Below, one piece after another: positions 44,928-57,390 of a DNA stretch of 64,000 nt. Below the pieces are notes generated by a model. The model worked only from the letters and a program-made list of their open reading frames with translations, did no database searches and was not told the DNA's origin. The translations under genes were made by a program, and so were the position numbers. Numbering within the stretch: position 1 is the stretch's first letter; the number at the start of each line of letters is the position of its first letter. This DNA comes from Lucifuga dentata. Taxonomy: Eukaryota > Chordata > Actinopteri > Ophidiiformes > Bythitidae. Where the stretch lies: NCBI GenBank assembly GCA_014773175.1, contig VXCM01001256.1:62001-126000 (forward strand), written 5' to 3'.

Positions 44928-45529
44928 GAGGCACTTTCCTGAAAAAGCTAAGAAAAAACACACTCTATACAAATAAGCCATGTGCAAATACAAACACAGA
45001 AAAGGAGGAGCACACACTCGAAAATCTCTGTCCTCTTTTTTTCTGCACACAGCCAAATTCTATTTATGAGAAAGCCTCTGTTTTTATGGCATTGTTGGTG
45101 CAATTAATGTATGAAAAATGAGGAGGTATATTCATAAATAAGAAAGGACATTTTAGTCAATTTTGCACAACTGACTTTTTATGAACTAAAAATGACATTC
45201 TTTATAAATGTAATCATGTTATTTTATGTACAATATTTGATTCCATGACCTCAGATGGCATTTAAATTTACAAATCTCCTGATGTATTATTTAGTTGAAG
45301 TCACTGCGTGGTTGTATTTTCCATCTACAGTTTCTACAGTTTATACTCAGTAGCCACAAAAATACAAACACCTAATAATAAAATCTTACACAACCTATAA
45401 TAAACACTACTTTATGAAAGTCATCATGTTTAGTTGTCGTTTTAACAGACTGCATTATATTTAAGGGTATGTCTGATATTTTGTCCACCTCATTCATTCA
45501 CATGGAGGAGCATATTGCTCTCACCATAA

Positions 45530-45778
45530 ATGAATGAATGAATGAATGAATGAATGAATGAATACATACATACATAATCTGCCCAGTTTATTATATTAAA
45601 TTTATCAGTTAAAACTTAAGCGTTTGTAAATAATTTATATCTGATTTGTTCAAACTTTCATGATGTGAACATATTGATGCTGAGAATCTCTAATAAATGA
45701 TGCCAGCTCTGTGCGCGCGCGTGTGTGTGTGTTTGTATGTGTGTGTGCGTGCGTGCGTGCGTGCATGTGTGTGTGTGN

Positions 45779-45810
<32 letters not shown>
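45530..45810. repeat. (AATG)n and (TG)n microsatellites
   Basis: AATG repeat at about 45530-45565 and a TG/CG-type repeat at 45712-45808 with a single N at 45778. They lie between loci B and C; the surrounding 44930-46870 spacer shows no gene. Confidence 0.85.
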
Positions 45811-45812
<2 letters not shown>

Positions 45813-46396
45813 GATTCAGAAAGCCTCACATCATTGATCATAGCAGTTGTTGATTTTTCATCTGCTGGTTGGAACAGCAGCTCATTTCTTACTGGTCATT
45901 CTGAATTTATTATCAGGTTAAAGTTATTTTTAAAATTCTTTGTATACAAATTTTAAATACTGATATTAGTCTCAGATTTAAATTAATAAGCTTAAGGGCA
46001 AAATATCTGTCTACATCATAAATAGTTCTGCTATTAACTAGTTATATAAACAAATATATTTTGAATACAACAAATGTTCTGCAGAATAAAACTCTTTGAG
46101 TGCGTGGAGGTGTGTGCATGTGCACAGTATGTGTGTGTATGCGTAAAAAAAAAAAAAAAAAAANAAAAAAAAAAAAAAAAAAGACAATTTATCCAAAAGT
46201 ATTCCAACCAAACCCATGCCTTTGAGTCAGAGGGAGGGGAGGGAGAACAACAGCAAGGTAAGATGTACAATTCACCAGAAATCTTATTTGTCCACAGGTT
46301 CATGATGTAAGCAAAGGTAGAGAATAAAGCTTCATTTTCTGAACCAAATAAGTTTTAAACATCAAAAACCTTTGACCTGTGAAATGAAAACAAAAT

Positions 46397-46465
46397 TAAA
46401 AGTGTAACTTTTAGTTACACTTAAAAGTGTAACTAAAAGTTACTAGTTACACTTAAAAGTATCAT
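46397..46465. repeat. Short tandem/inverted AAGTGTAACT cluster
   Basis: AAGTGTAACT and its complement AGTTACACTT alternate several times, giving nested hairpins in about 70 bases. Confidence 0.8.
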
Positions 46466-46875
46466 CTGTGTGTGATGATTCTATCAATTCTCTTTATTTG
46501 TGAGTTCATTCACACATAAATGAATAAATACTGCAAAATATACATAAGTATCATTGTTTCTGAGTTTATTTATGTCCATTAGTAGAATATCTTGACAGTT
46601 GAATCAGTATTAATTCTTCTGATATTGTCATTTCATTAAAACTTCAGCATTTGAGCATATTCATAAGATCCACAGAGTCAGCTCCTTCATTTGGTGTTGA
46701 TATGTTAGATCCAGTAGATCCTGGTGGATTTTCTTTTTTTTTTTTTTTTTTTTNTTTTTTTTTTTTTTTTTTTGGAAGTTTCCAGTTGTTTTCCGCTGAA
46801 CTTTTTGTTTCTTTTTCATTCAGTGTTGAGTGAACCAAAAGTCAGCAGTGGTCTCTTCCTTTCCATGATACTGAC

Positions 46876-48837
46876 TCAGCATTGATTCTGGTTACATGAT
46901 AGTAGTTTTACAAAAAAGACCAATGAAAATCATGAAAATTCATAATTTAATAAAAGTCAGAGATATGAGATTTATTGAATCCCTCAGTTATCTTTATATA
47001 TACTGTATATGTGCTCACAAATAACTATCAAGCACAATAAATTAAAATATCTAAATCTTATTGATTTGAGACCCTTCCAAAAAGAATAGAACATCATCAG
47101 CATAAAAATACACATTTCTCTTTGAAGAAGATGCAAGAATAATACTTACATGTTTAATATAGGAGTCATAGCAACCTAAAAACAATCAGATAACAAAGTA
47201 CATCAGTAAATATTTGGCAAAACATCTGTGATTAATATTTTGGATTAAATCTCTACAATGCTGCACCTTGTTTTCAAAGGTTTCAGTGTATTAAACTCTG
47301 ATTAGAGAAGAAAGCATCTACTTACAAAACATGTAACAACATTTTCTGATATCAGTACAATAATATAGCTGATTTTTTTGTGATGTAAAACCATAATTAC
47401 AGATTGACTTTTATGTTATTTCTTCTCCATTTTCATCATTCTTGCATTGACATTGAATCAACTTTTGCTTACTGTCGTTATGTTTGGTGAGAAAAAAAAT
47501 AATCTGAAAAGATGTGAGATGTTTAATAAAAATCTTAGTAATACTTACATTCGGCAAAACTCACTATTCCATTTGTACACTGCACCACAGAAAAATAACT
47601 TTCCCAAATACAAGCAAGCTTCTCCTTCTGGCCTTCATTTACATATATAACTGTTGTAAGCTGTTTCACATTACGTACAGGTACAGCAGTTATAGCCGGG
47701 TCAAATTTACAGAAAGCCTCTGTACAAGAAGAAGAAAAAATAAGATGATATTTATTTTCACATAACCTCTCTGATAAGATGTTGAGGACAGAAAATAGTA
47801 GTACAAACTTGCTTTTACCTTTACAAGTGGGCAATTGTGACCAAGTGCCATCATCGTAGCAGAACACTTTGTCTGGACCCACGAGTTTGTAAAAGTTAAC
47901 ACACTGGTATTTCAAATACATTTCAGTACTTTCCATAATATCACCATGGTTGATTTGGGGTTTTTGTCCACATCTGCTGACTGGGAAACAAAGCAACAAT
48001 CAAGGCTGTCATGATCATGATATCTACAGTTTAATAAACTCAGTCTCATGATATCAGCATCTTACTCTGTCCACATTTGTTTCCTCATGTAGCCTTTTGC
48101 TCAAGACCAACCAAAGTTAAAGTCACTCAGCGATCATACAGATTTCTTTATAACGGCCAATGAATAACAATTCATTAAGTGGCAGCAAGTGAGGAAATAT
48201 TTGAAAAAAAAAATCAAGAGTATGACACGAATAAACACATACAACAAATGATCTAAGAAGAGCAATGAATCATATGATTACTTGCTGTGATTTGAGGTTC
48301 AATCTGTCTGTCATTCCGTCCAGAGATGGTAGAATCTCCTGTAACATATGATCAGATGAAACCACATAGAAAGTCATTATACAGACGGTACAAAGATATG
48401 CATATGTTCTGTGGTGCATTTCCTAAAAATCTTTATCTTTTCTGCATCCATGAAGCTCATTGAATCATCTCTACCTGCAGATTGTGTCCCACCAAATGTT
48501 GTGTGTCCTCTATCAGCGGTGCCTGCTGATACCCCCACTGTTGTTGTATGTCCATCATGTCTAGAACTCGGTCTGTTGTCTCTCCCTGGGAGACAAAAGG
48601 AAAAAGGAAATTTTTGCTCTCATGACTTTGGAATCAATTGAATGATGAGGGCTAGTGATGTAGAATAAAAAATACAAGACCCAAGTGCAAAAAAAAAAAA
48701 AAAAAAAACCTTCCGAAACCAAATCTCTCTTTGGAAAATTGGTAAAAGATGTTATACAAAAACAAAAATATATATATCAATGTATTTAAATTTACTTATT
48801 TAAAAAAGTAAATCTTGGCCAGTTTTGCCTGGTTTTC

Positions 48838-48869
<32 letters not shown>

Positions 48870-50393
48870 NGGGGGGGGGTTCTGAACCAGATATAATGAG
48901 CTGACCTGCCTCTGGGATCATTATTTCTAATTCTCACAACAAGAAACATCAGGTTGTAGAAATCTCTGCCACCTAGAGCAGCTTTTAAATGACTCAAAAT
49001 GTACTTTTAAAAGCAGGTATAATTCCTCTGTCATGATACCCATGATACCCTCTATCAGCTGTCCTCTTTTAATGACTCTGTTAAGAAGTTTGGATCTTTG
49101 ATTTTAGAAGTAACTCATAAATAAGTCTTATTATTAACATGTGTTTTTCTCATTTTCTCAAATCTTCCACATACCTGCTAATATACCACTATGGACCACT
49201 CAGGGTCCATAGTGGATCCCTGGTTTCAGAAACAGTGGATTAAAAATAAAAACAAAAAACACACAGCTTGGTCTGGGTTATAATTTTCAGCCTAACAGGC
49301 CTCCAATTAATGAAAGAAAACTTAAAACTTCAGAATAAATATTATAATCAAGATGTTTGTTTAAAAAAAAAAAAAACCTACCTCCACCTGTTGATTGTGA
49401 CCCACTGCCAGCAGATGTTGTGCTTCTCCCACTTGTAGGTAGACCTCCATCATATTGAGAATCTGGTCTGCCTCCGCTCCCTCAACGGAAATGAAAATAT
49501 ACCACAGACAGATCAGATATGTGCAGACATGTTTGTTTGTGTAATAAATATCAAAATGATTCAATTCACTTGCACAGATCAGAAAGGAGATCTTTAAGTT
49601 CATATGGAGCTGGAACTTACGCAGAATTGAACCCAGAATAACCCTATAATACTCCTCAACATGGAGCTGAAGCTCTCTGACATTCAGTTTTGTTATTTGG
49701 ACGTTTAAATTAGAGCAAATTGGATTTGACAGAAGGATCTTAACAATCCTTCTGTCTGAGCAAATAGTATCAGGAACACACTGTAGAAGCCGACCAGCAT
49801 CCCATCAAGCAAGACCATACCCTAAAAATGGCCTCTTAAAGGATGGATTAGATCGTTTTCTAATACAGTTGACCAAATCATTCGTCTCCACTGCCCTTTA
49901 TAGAGGTCGATCGACTTCTCTGATACAGCCTTAAAATGGTTTAAATCCTACCTTACCTCTGGATCTTTCTATGCCATGATGGATAATCCTTCTATTTAAA
50001 TTTAAAGGACAGTACAGTCCTTTAAATTTACTTGTGGGGTGACACAAGGCTCAGTTTTAGGTCCATTGTGTTTTCCTTTTACATGTTTCCACCAGGTAAT
50101 TTTATATAGAAATACATTATTTATGTTCATCGTTTTGCAGATGACACTCAGCTAGATTTACCATTTATACCTGCTAATACTCTTAGCATTTAGTTGAATC
50201 ATCTCTACCTGCAGATTGTGTCCCACCAGATGTTGTGTGTCCTCTATCAGTGGTGCCTGATCCCCCCACTGTCGTTGGACGTCCATCATGACCAGAACTT
50301 GGTTTGCTTTCTTTCTCTGGGAGACAAAGGGGAAGGATATAATTAATTCCAGTGACTTTGGAATTAATTGAATGATGGAGGCCAATGATATAG

Positions 50394-50431
<38 letters not shown>

Positions 50432-52993
50432 ATACACAAAATAAAATGTTCCAAATCCAAACCTTGATATGGAAACATGTCAAAATATATTATACAAAGG
50501 ATTTATCAATGTGTTTAAATCTACTTGTTTAAAAACGTAAAGGTTGGCCAGTTTTAACTGGTTTTCAACTTTTCTTTGAGATCTGAACCAGTTATTATGG
50601 TGAGTTGAGCTAATTCAGGGATTATAAATGTATAATCTCTCAACAAGAGACATCATGTCAGCCAGACTGTAGAAATCTCTGCTGCCTAAAACAGCTTTTA
50701 AATGACTCAAAATGCACTTTTAGAAGCAGATGTTAAAGGTTTTTCCATCCACTATCATCTTTTAATGACTAGCATTTTGATTTTAAAAGTAACTCATAAA
50801 TAAGTATGATTATTAACATACTTTGTCTTCATTTTCACAAATCTTCCACATGCCCACTAAAATTCTGACATTTTTAGCAGTTCAGTTGCCCACAAAAACC
50901 ACCTTCAAGGACTTAAAGTGCAGAATCAATAATTTCCTTCACCTAAATGATAAACACTTTCATTCCGATCTAAAACTCATAACCTGAAAAGCAGATTTTC
51001 ATTTTGATATATAAATTAGGAAGGCTGAACAGTCTTGATTATCCAATAAAACCTATTTCTAGAATTAGATCTTTTTTTTTTTGTTTGTTTTTAATCCTCT
51101 GATGACCTCAAGAGTTATCCATGCTTTATTAAGACAGATTTATCTCACAGATGCAATTGGACCAAAATCTTGAGGGGAGTTTCTTAACCATATAGATCAG
51201 TATATTGTATTATTGTTAAAAACTCTGTCCTCTGTTTTGGAGTAAAATACTACAAAGACTGTTTTCCTTCTGTGCTCAGTTCTGTAATTCAAATTCTTTT
51301 TTTTGATCTTTGTTTTTTTTTTTTAATTTGTCTTCGCAACATAGTCCACTTACTAATGCAGGGTTGGCCTTTGGTCCATTTTCCGGTAGTGCAACTGAGG
51401 GATTGTTTTTTTGTCTCTCCCTCTAAGACATATCCATCTTCACATTCATATTCTACTTTTGAATCCACAGCAAACATGTCCCGGTGACCCTGATGAATGA
51501 TGACTGCATGGAGGATTTGAGGGGGCTCGCCACATGTATCGTTACTTTCTGTAAATAAGCAAATAAATCAACACAAAGATAAAGCAAAGCTGCACACACA
51601 GACACCTACTAGGTTGCAGTTGAAATTGATCTTCAGATTATTCTGATCTAAACATTTAGCCCTTTGGAGACTAAAGCTAGTTTTACCACCTCATTTTTTT
51701 AATGAAAATATTGTTTAGTTTTCAATTAATTTTTTTTTAACAAATTAAAAATAAAAATAACAAATTAATAAAATATTGTTATTTTTAAATGAAATTAAAC
51801 ACAACTTTATTTAGTCCAAAATAATTTTTACAACCTCATTTTTCATTGAATTTGGCATTCTACAATAATTAAACATTTCTGAAATTTAGTTAAAATTTTT
51901 CTTTCTTTAAATAAGTGTGGACTTTCTAAAAATCAAATGTAATTTTCTTGATCAGCTCAGAGGGTTCCTGTTATCATGTTTTCCAGCCGACTGTAGCAAC
52001 ACGACACACACACTTACTCTCACACACCAGCTCATATGACCAGGATCCATTTTTACATTCAGCCGTAGCATCCTGGATTTTCATTTTCTGGACATATCCT
52101 TCATCACATGTAATCTTGATTGTCTGTCCATCATTATACCATCCCTTTGGGTTCTTTGTGTATTTTGCATGAGGGATATCTGGTGGAAAGCACGACTTTT
52201 CATCTGAAAGTACAAACATCACAGTTGGGCAACATTTTTTGCAGATGTACATACAATCTTTGAAGTCTTTTAAAAATACAAATACATGCATGGATATTAC
52301 TGCAAAGAGTAATTTTATCCACAATCATCTTAGCGCCTCGCCATTGTGACATTGATGCCATAATTAACTGATGTAGTACCTGTTATTAGAATTTAGAATA
52401 AAATAATTGAACTACACACAATACTTACTACACTGTGTTTCCATTTCCATAAGCATTGTGCAATTTTAGAGCCAAGTGCTTTTCACATTTTCACATCACA
52501 TTTTCTGGCTTCAAAAAAACTGTATTTACTATAATCCACCCAGATTTACTAAAAAACAAAAACAAACAAACAAACAAACAAAAAAAAAAAAAAANTTTTT
52601 TTTTTTTTTTTTTTTTTTTTGACATTTGAAGACAGAACTTTCTAAATGTGTTATGTGGAACTTTATGTGGGACAGACACTGATCCCATTCAGGTGCATTT
52701 CTGTTCAAATTCAGCAGAGAACCGACACAACTGTCCAACCGACGACAAACATTTGTGCATTTCTTGATATTCTGCACATTAGTGATGTCTGTCACATCCT
52801 CTTTTAACAATCAAAACATCACTCAGCCCTACATGTTGAAGCTGTGTTACAGATTTGTATGCATTTGTATAAGTACAATATATATTATTATACGTATTAA
52901 AGGTTTGGAGTTTGTTTTTCTTGCCCACTCGAAAGGTGTTTTGTTATTGTTATATTTGTGTAAACTGTTTAGAAATGTGCACATTCATTAAAG

Positions 52994-53064
<71 letters not shown>

Positions 53065-54018
53065 GAGCAGTAGTAGTAGTAGAAGTAGTAGTAGTCGTAG
53101 TATTCACTTATGTGGTGGATTGGTGGATTTGGATGAGTTTGATGTACAGTATATAAGACTGCATTAGTGTACATTGCTGGGCTCTGATTGGCTGACACAG
53201 TGACACACAGATGGCTGAGACTTTGCACAATCTATTGATCACTTCTACTACTGTTAAGACACGGAGATAACAGTGAAAATATTGCATGTACACTGTAGCA
53301 TCTGGTTGCTCACAAAAAAAAAAGATGTCAGAATTTGAGCTCTAGAGCATTTGTGGCCATTGAAGCAGTATGACTCCACTCTTCATTTTCAGCAAGTTGG
53401 GATCATTTCACAGCTTCTGTTTCATTTTGAGCTCATATACAAATTATATTTATGTGTGTGCAAAGATAACAGTTTTATTATTCTATAGCAAAATATGAAT
53501 GGCATTATCCTTTATGCATAATTTAATGACCACTTTGACATAAAACACTGGAAAGGCCAGCAAAGCCAAGCCACATAAATGACATGAGAAGGACATAAAG
53601 AGAAACTGCAGCCTTTTGTTTAATTCATGCACATCATGTCAGTGTTCATGGATGACCTACCGATACATTCTGGTTTATGAGACCATTTGCCATTTTCACA
53701 TGTGGTTGTTGCCCACCAGCCTTCCACCGCAGGTTTATGCTCACTGTCACAGGCATAAGTGAGCTGCATTTCATGCTGATAGCTGACTTGTTCAGGGACA
53801 AAATAACCACCATCCAGTCTGGGAGCTCTGCAGGGCTGTGATGCACTTTGTGCTGAAATACAAAGGAAAAAAAAGACAAAGAAAGAAAAGAGAATTATAA
53901 TACTAAACACTATATTTAATGAATTAAAATCTTGCATGTGACAGAGTTTAATGTTCTTACCATGTAGCAGTCCAGGAAACCAAACCAGAAGAACAAATCT
54001 GACGCATCTGAAGGGCAT
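46876..54018 (-). CDS. Complement factor H-like gene C (triple hinge)
   Basis: Secreted sushi protein, paralogue of gene A. Twelve minus-strand exons: 54018-53961 (signal MPFRCVRFVLLVWFPGLLHG), 53852-53661, 52203-52018 and 51548-51354 (CCP1-3), three hinge exons 50316-50209, 49480-49382 and 48585-48475, linker 48338-48282, 47980-47819 (CCP4), 47719-47549 with 47175-47150 (CCP5), and 46887-46876 (NQC and stop). The total of 1377 bases gives 458 codons plus stop, with every junction in phase. The hinge exons encode Ser/Thr/Gly/His-rich, probably O-glycosylated sequence (for example PSSGHDGRPTTVGGSGTTDR) and are clearly duplicates of one another. CCP cysteines and the closing CxDGTWSQLPxC motifs are intact. 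The final 12-base exon has a weak polypyrimidine tract and was placed by analogy with gene A. Confidence 0.85.
49850..50180 (+). mobile_element. Degenerate LINE reverse-transcriptase fragment
   Basis: Between hinge exons of gene C. Broken frames recall the RT block GVTQGSVLGPL followed by FADDTQL (here split by shifts, near 50035-50150), typical of L2-like fish LINEs. Confidence 0.6.
52988..53100. repeat. (TTA)n and (AGT)n microsatellites
   Basis: TTA repeat at 52988-53063, then an AGT/AGA-type repeat to 53100, in gene C intron 2. Confidence 0.95.
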
Positions 54019-54081
54019 TTTGGCAGGAATAAATCATCCCACGACAAAGCAGAATGATAAACCTGGTTCAGCTCAGGATCA

Positions 54082-54094
54082 GTTAATAATTGTC
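54082..54094. promoter_or_regulatory. HNF1-like site upstream of factor H-like C
   Basis: GTTAATAATTGTC, 64 bases upstream of the start codon. Confidence 0.6.
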
Positions 54095-54099
54095 AAGGT

Positions 54100-55472
54100 T
54101 CTTTCCCAAACGTGTTAAGAAATGTGGAGTAAACACTGACTGTTAGTGGCATCATGCTGCTTCAAAGCCACAGATAAAATGCATATGCATGTACACAGAG
54201 GGAGAGAAAGACACACATTTGCAGATCCATGTTGTTAATTTAAATTATGGCTCTATTTTGAAACTTTGCTATGCTTTAATGTAGAAGAAGTACATTGATC
54301 CTCTTCTGCTCTCTTCTTCTGCAGCATCGCTGTGCATACTGAATAAAAACAGGCCATTGCCCCCCCCCCCNGCCCCCCCCCCCAAAAAAAAACAAAAAAC
54401 AAAAACAACTTGAGATAAATACAAACCCTTTCTTTTTTGGAATAACAGTAATCCGGTTGACATAGTTACTGCAGAAAAATCCAGTTACATGGAGTATGTG
54501 TATGTAAAAGGTCTCAAATAAAGAAAACATTACCAGATATGGAGAAAAAAAGTATCACATTCACTGTGACATGCCCAAACACAAGAGGTGTTTGATGAGG
54601 TGATCCAGAAACAATATCTTAACCTGACGTATTGGAAAGACCATCTCTCCAAAACTGTTTAATGCTGAAGGTTTAGAAAACACATGACCAGAGACTGAAT
54701 GTAAACTGTCAATAATGTTGTATTACATAACAAGTCAAAACTGTATATAGAAGTTGCTCTATACATGCATGATATTGTAATTAAGTACATGCATTGAGTG
54801 TCTTAATGACTTAATATTACCCCAGCAAACACTGCAGTGTTTATTTCAATTAATTGAAATACTCGTAACAGTGATTCGTTTATCTCTAAATGAGAACAAC
54901 CTTGAACTACAAATTATTTGTCATACAATCGTTATTTACAAAAAAAAAAAAAAAAAAAAAAAAAAAACTGTCAGATTGTTTACAGTCCAGATTTCAGAGT
55001 GACTTCCCGGATTGCTGAGCTCAGAGGTTGACATGTTGAAATACCAAAACACAGCCAGGTCAAAGGACAGACTGTAGAAACTCAGCTGAAACCATATATA
55101 TATATATATATACTATTCAATAAAATTAATTAGATTGATATTGATAATTGCTTAGCAGATATACAGCATTTAAGCCTTTGAGCTCCAACTCAGGCTCTGA
55201 TTGTCATCTGGTACTTTCATTGAATAAATACTTTTATTCATTTCTTGAATTACTGAATACTTTTATTCAATCTTACTTATTTATGTATTTATTTGATTTT
55301 TAGTCATTCTTAATTAGTTGCTTGATATTTTAGTGCAGCATATCCGACAGTGCTCTTAGCCTTGTTGTAACAAGTGCAAAATCTGACCAAGAGATGGAAG
55401 ACTTGTGGTGAAGATTTTATTTCCATATGTCTTGTCAGGAAAGTAAACTAAAAAAATTAAAGGAAAGAACGA

Positions 55473-55504
<32 letters not shown>

Positions 55505-56235
55505 ACGTGAACGTCATTACTGTCACAGAAAAGTGAATAGTATAAATATTGTCTGCTGTTGGGATAGAAAAGGTCTTTACATGTATCTCTCATTCATAAC
55601 TGCATCCTTTACTGTGCTAGTAGGTTATGGTTCTCTATGTGTTAATGCAAAATAATGCAAAATATTATGGAATCCAAAGTTTAGAAATCAAAGTAGACAT
55701 TTTTTCATTTTTCTTGCAATAGTTGTTGAAAAACTGTTTTCCTCTTACATTCCAGCAGAGGGCAGTCATCAGCCACACAGCCAAGGAGGCTTCAAAAAGG
55801 GGGTTTGTGGTATGATGAAGTGCTGACCAACATGGTTTGATAAAACACAAATTTTAGATCACTCCAAATGAGCACCATGAACAAATTGATGCAGCAGAGC
55901 TTAAACTGAAGGATGAACAGGATAAAACATGAGGGACTGGGAAAAGAATGATCCCATGGTTGTTGTTGAATAAGCTTGTAGGTGTTGCTCAAAGAGAAGT
56001 CTCAGAGTCTTGTGTTATTCAGATTTAAGTTTATTGAAGATCACCCTTAAAGTATGCAATGCAAGAGAATCTCAAAAGTATAGAAGTAACACAGTGGCTT
56101 TATAGAGAGGAAGCCAGAAGGGAACAGGGAACTGGTCAAGACTGACTGTGGTGATCTTCTCATGGGAACAACAGAGTGAAAAGTACAGAATGTGTGAAAT
56201 GACAATTTGTATTATGCACTTGGTTTTAAAATGTC
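54100..56235. other. 5' flank of factor H-like C and spacer
   Basis: Holds the block shared with gene A (about 54880-55085), a C-run/N join at 54371, an (AT)n run near 55097 and a (GAAA)n repeat at 55466-55505. No exon seen. Confidence 0.5.
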
Positions 56236-57390
56236 TTGAGGACCCAACCTATGCTCGGATGCTTTTTATTGATTTTATACCATTCAGCCTTATATTTTAA
56301 TTCAGAAGTTAAAACAATTGAATGTACAGTAAACTCCTCAATTATCAAATTGTATCACTGTTTCTTAAACAGAACTCAGCAGGTTAAAGTTAATAATCTA
56401 TCGCAGTTAAAAACCATTAGTATTGGAGCCTCACAAGAATGTGTCAGCTCACCAATCCTTTTCACACTGTATACAAATGAGTGTTCAGTTAAGCACTCAC
56501 AGAACTACATTTTTAAATACTCAGATGATGCTGTCATTTTAAGTTTACTTTATCAGCGTTTATCATTCTGAAATAAGGAAATTTGTGGCATGGTGTGACA
56601 GCAACCACTTAACTCTAAATGTAAAGAAAACTAAGGAGACTGTTTTTGATCCTAAGGCAGTGGGTGACCACAGTTCTGTGATTATTCATGACCAGCCTAT
56701 TGCACAAGTCCAGTCCTACAAGTACGCTGGTGTTCATATTGACAGCACTTTTACCTGCAATGCTCATGTTGAATGGGTTTGTTCTCGTTTACATCAGAGG
56801 ATGTACTTTTTATGCAGAATGCGCTTGTATGAAGTTGATCAAAAAATCATGCTTCTGTTCTATCAGGCTGTGTTAGAAAGCATAATCAGATACGGAATGA
56901 CAGCATGGTATGAAAATCTCTCTGTGAAACTGGAAGCAAAGTTAATACACTTGGGACCGCCATGAAATGCATAGCTCAGAAACATCATTACAGTCTTCAG
57001 TCTCTTTATGAACAATGTATATTACAACATGCAAGGAGTATTCTGAGTGATCCTTTTACTATTTTGTATTCACAATATGAACTGTTATCTTCTGGCAGAA
57101 GATAGTTTCACACTGTAAACTAAAAAGATTTAAGAACTCATTTGCCTGCCTGCATCAGTCAAAGTTCTTATTTGCAGTCTACAATGAGGTCACACGTAGA
57201 GGTCGCGCAGTTTGTGCAATACAACATTTACATTGGATGTTGGTGTCGATGGTGGTGTATGTTATGTGTTACTCATGGATTAGGATTGTGCTTTTGCTTC
57301 TGATCTGAATGTGTGTAGCGGCTGTAATGTGGGTGTTCTGTGTGGCAACTTGGAGTCCAGAACAAATTTCTCCATGGGGACAATAAAGTA
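56236..57390 (+). mobile_element. Degenerate non-LTR retrotransposon, RT 3' portion
   Basis: Two overlapping open stretches encode a fish LINE reverse transcriptase: ECVSSPILFTLYTNECS, KYSDDAVILSL (the catalytic xxDD box), then LTLNVKKTKETVFDP, SYKYAGVHIDSTFTCN and LESIIRYGMTAWYENLS. A frameshift lies between them, near 56570. The end GGACAATAAAGTATACTCTATC (about 57380) is a usual 3' tail. CR1/Rex-like; inactive. Confidence 0.85.
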
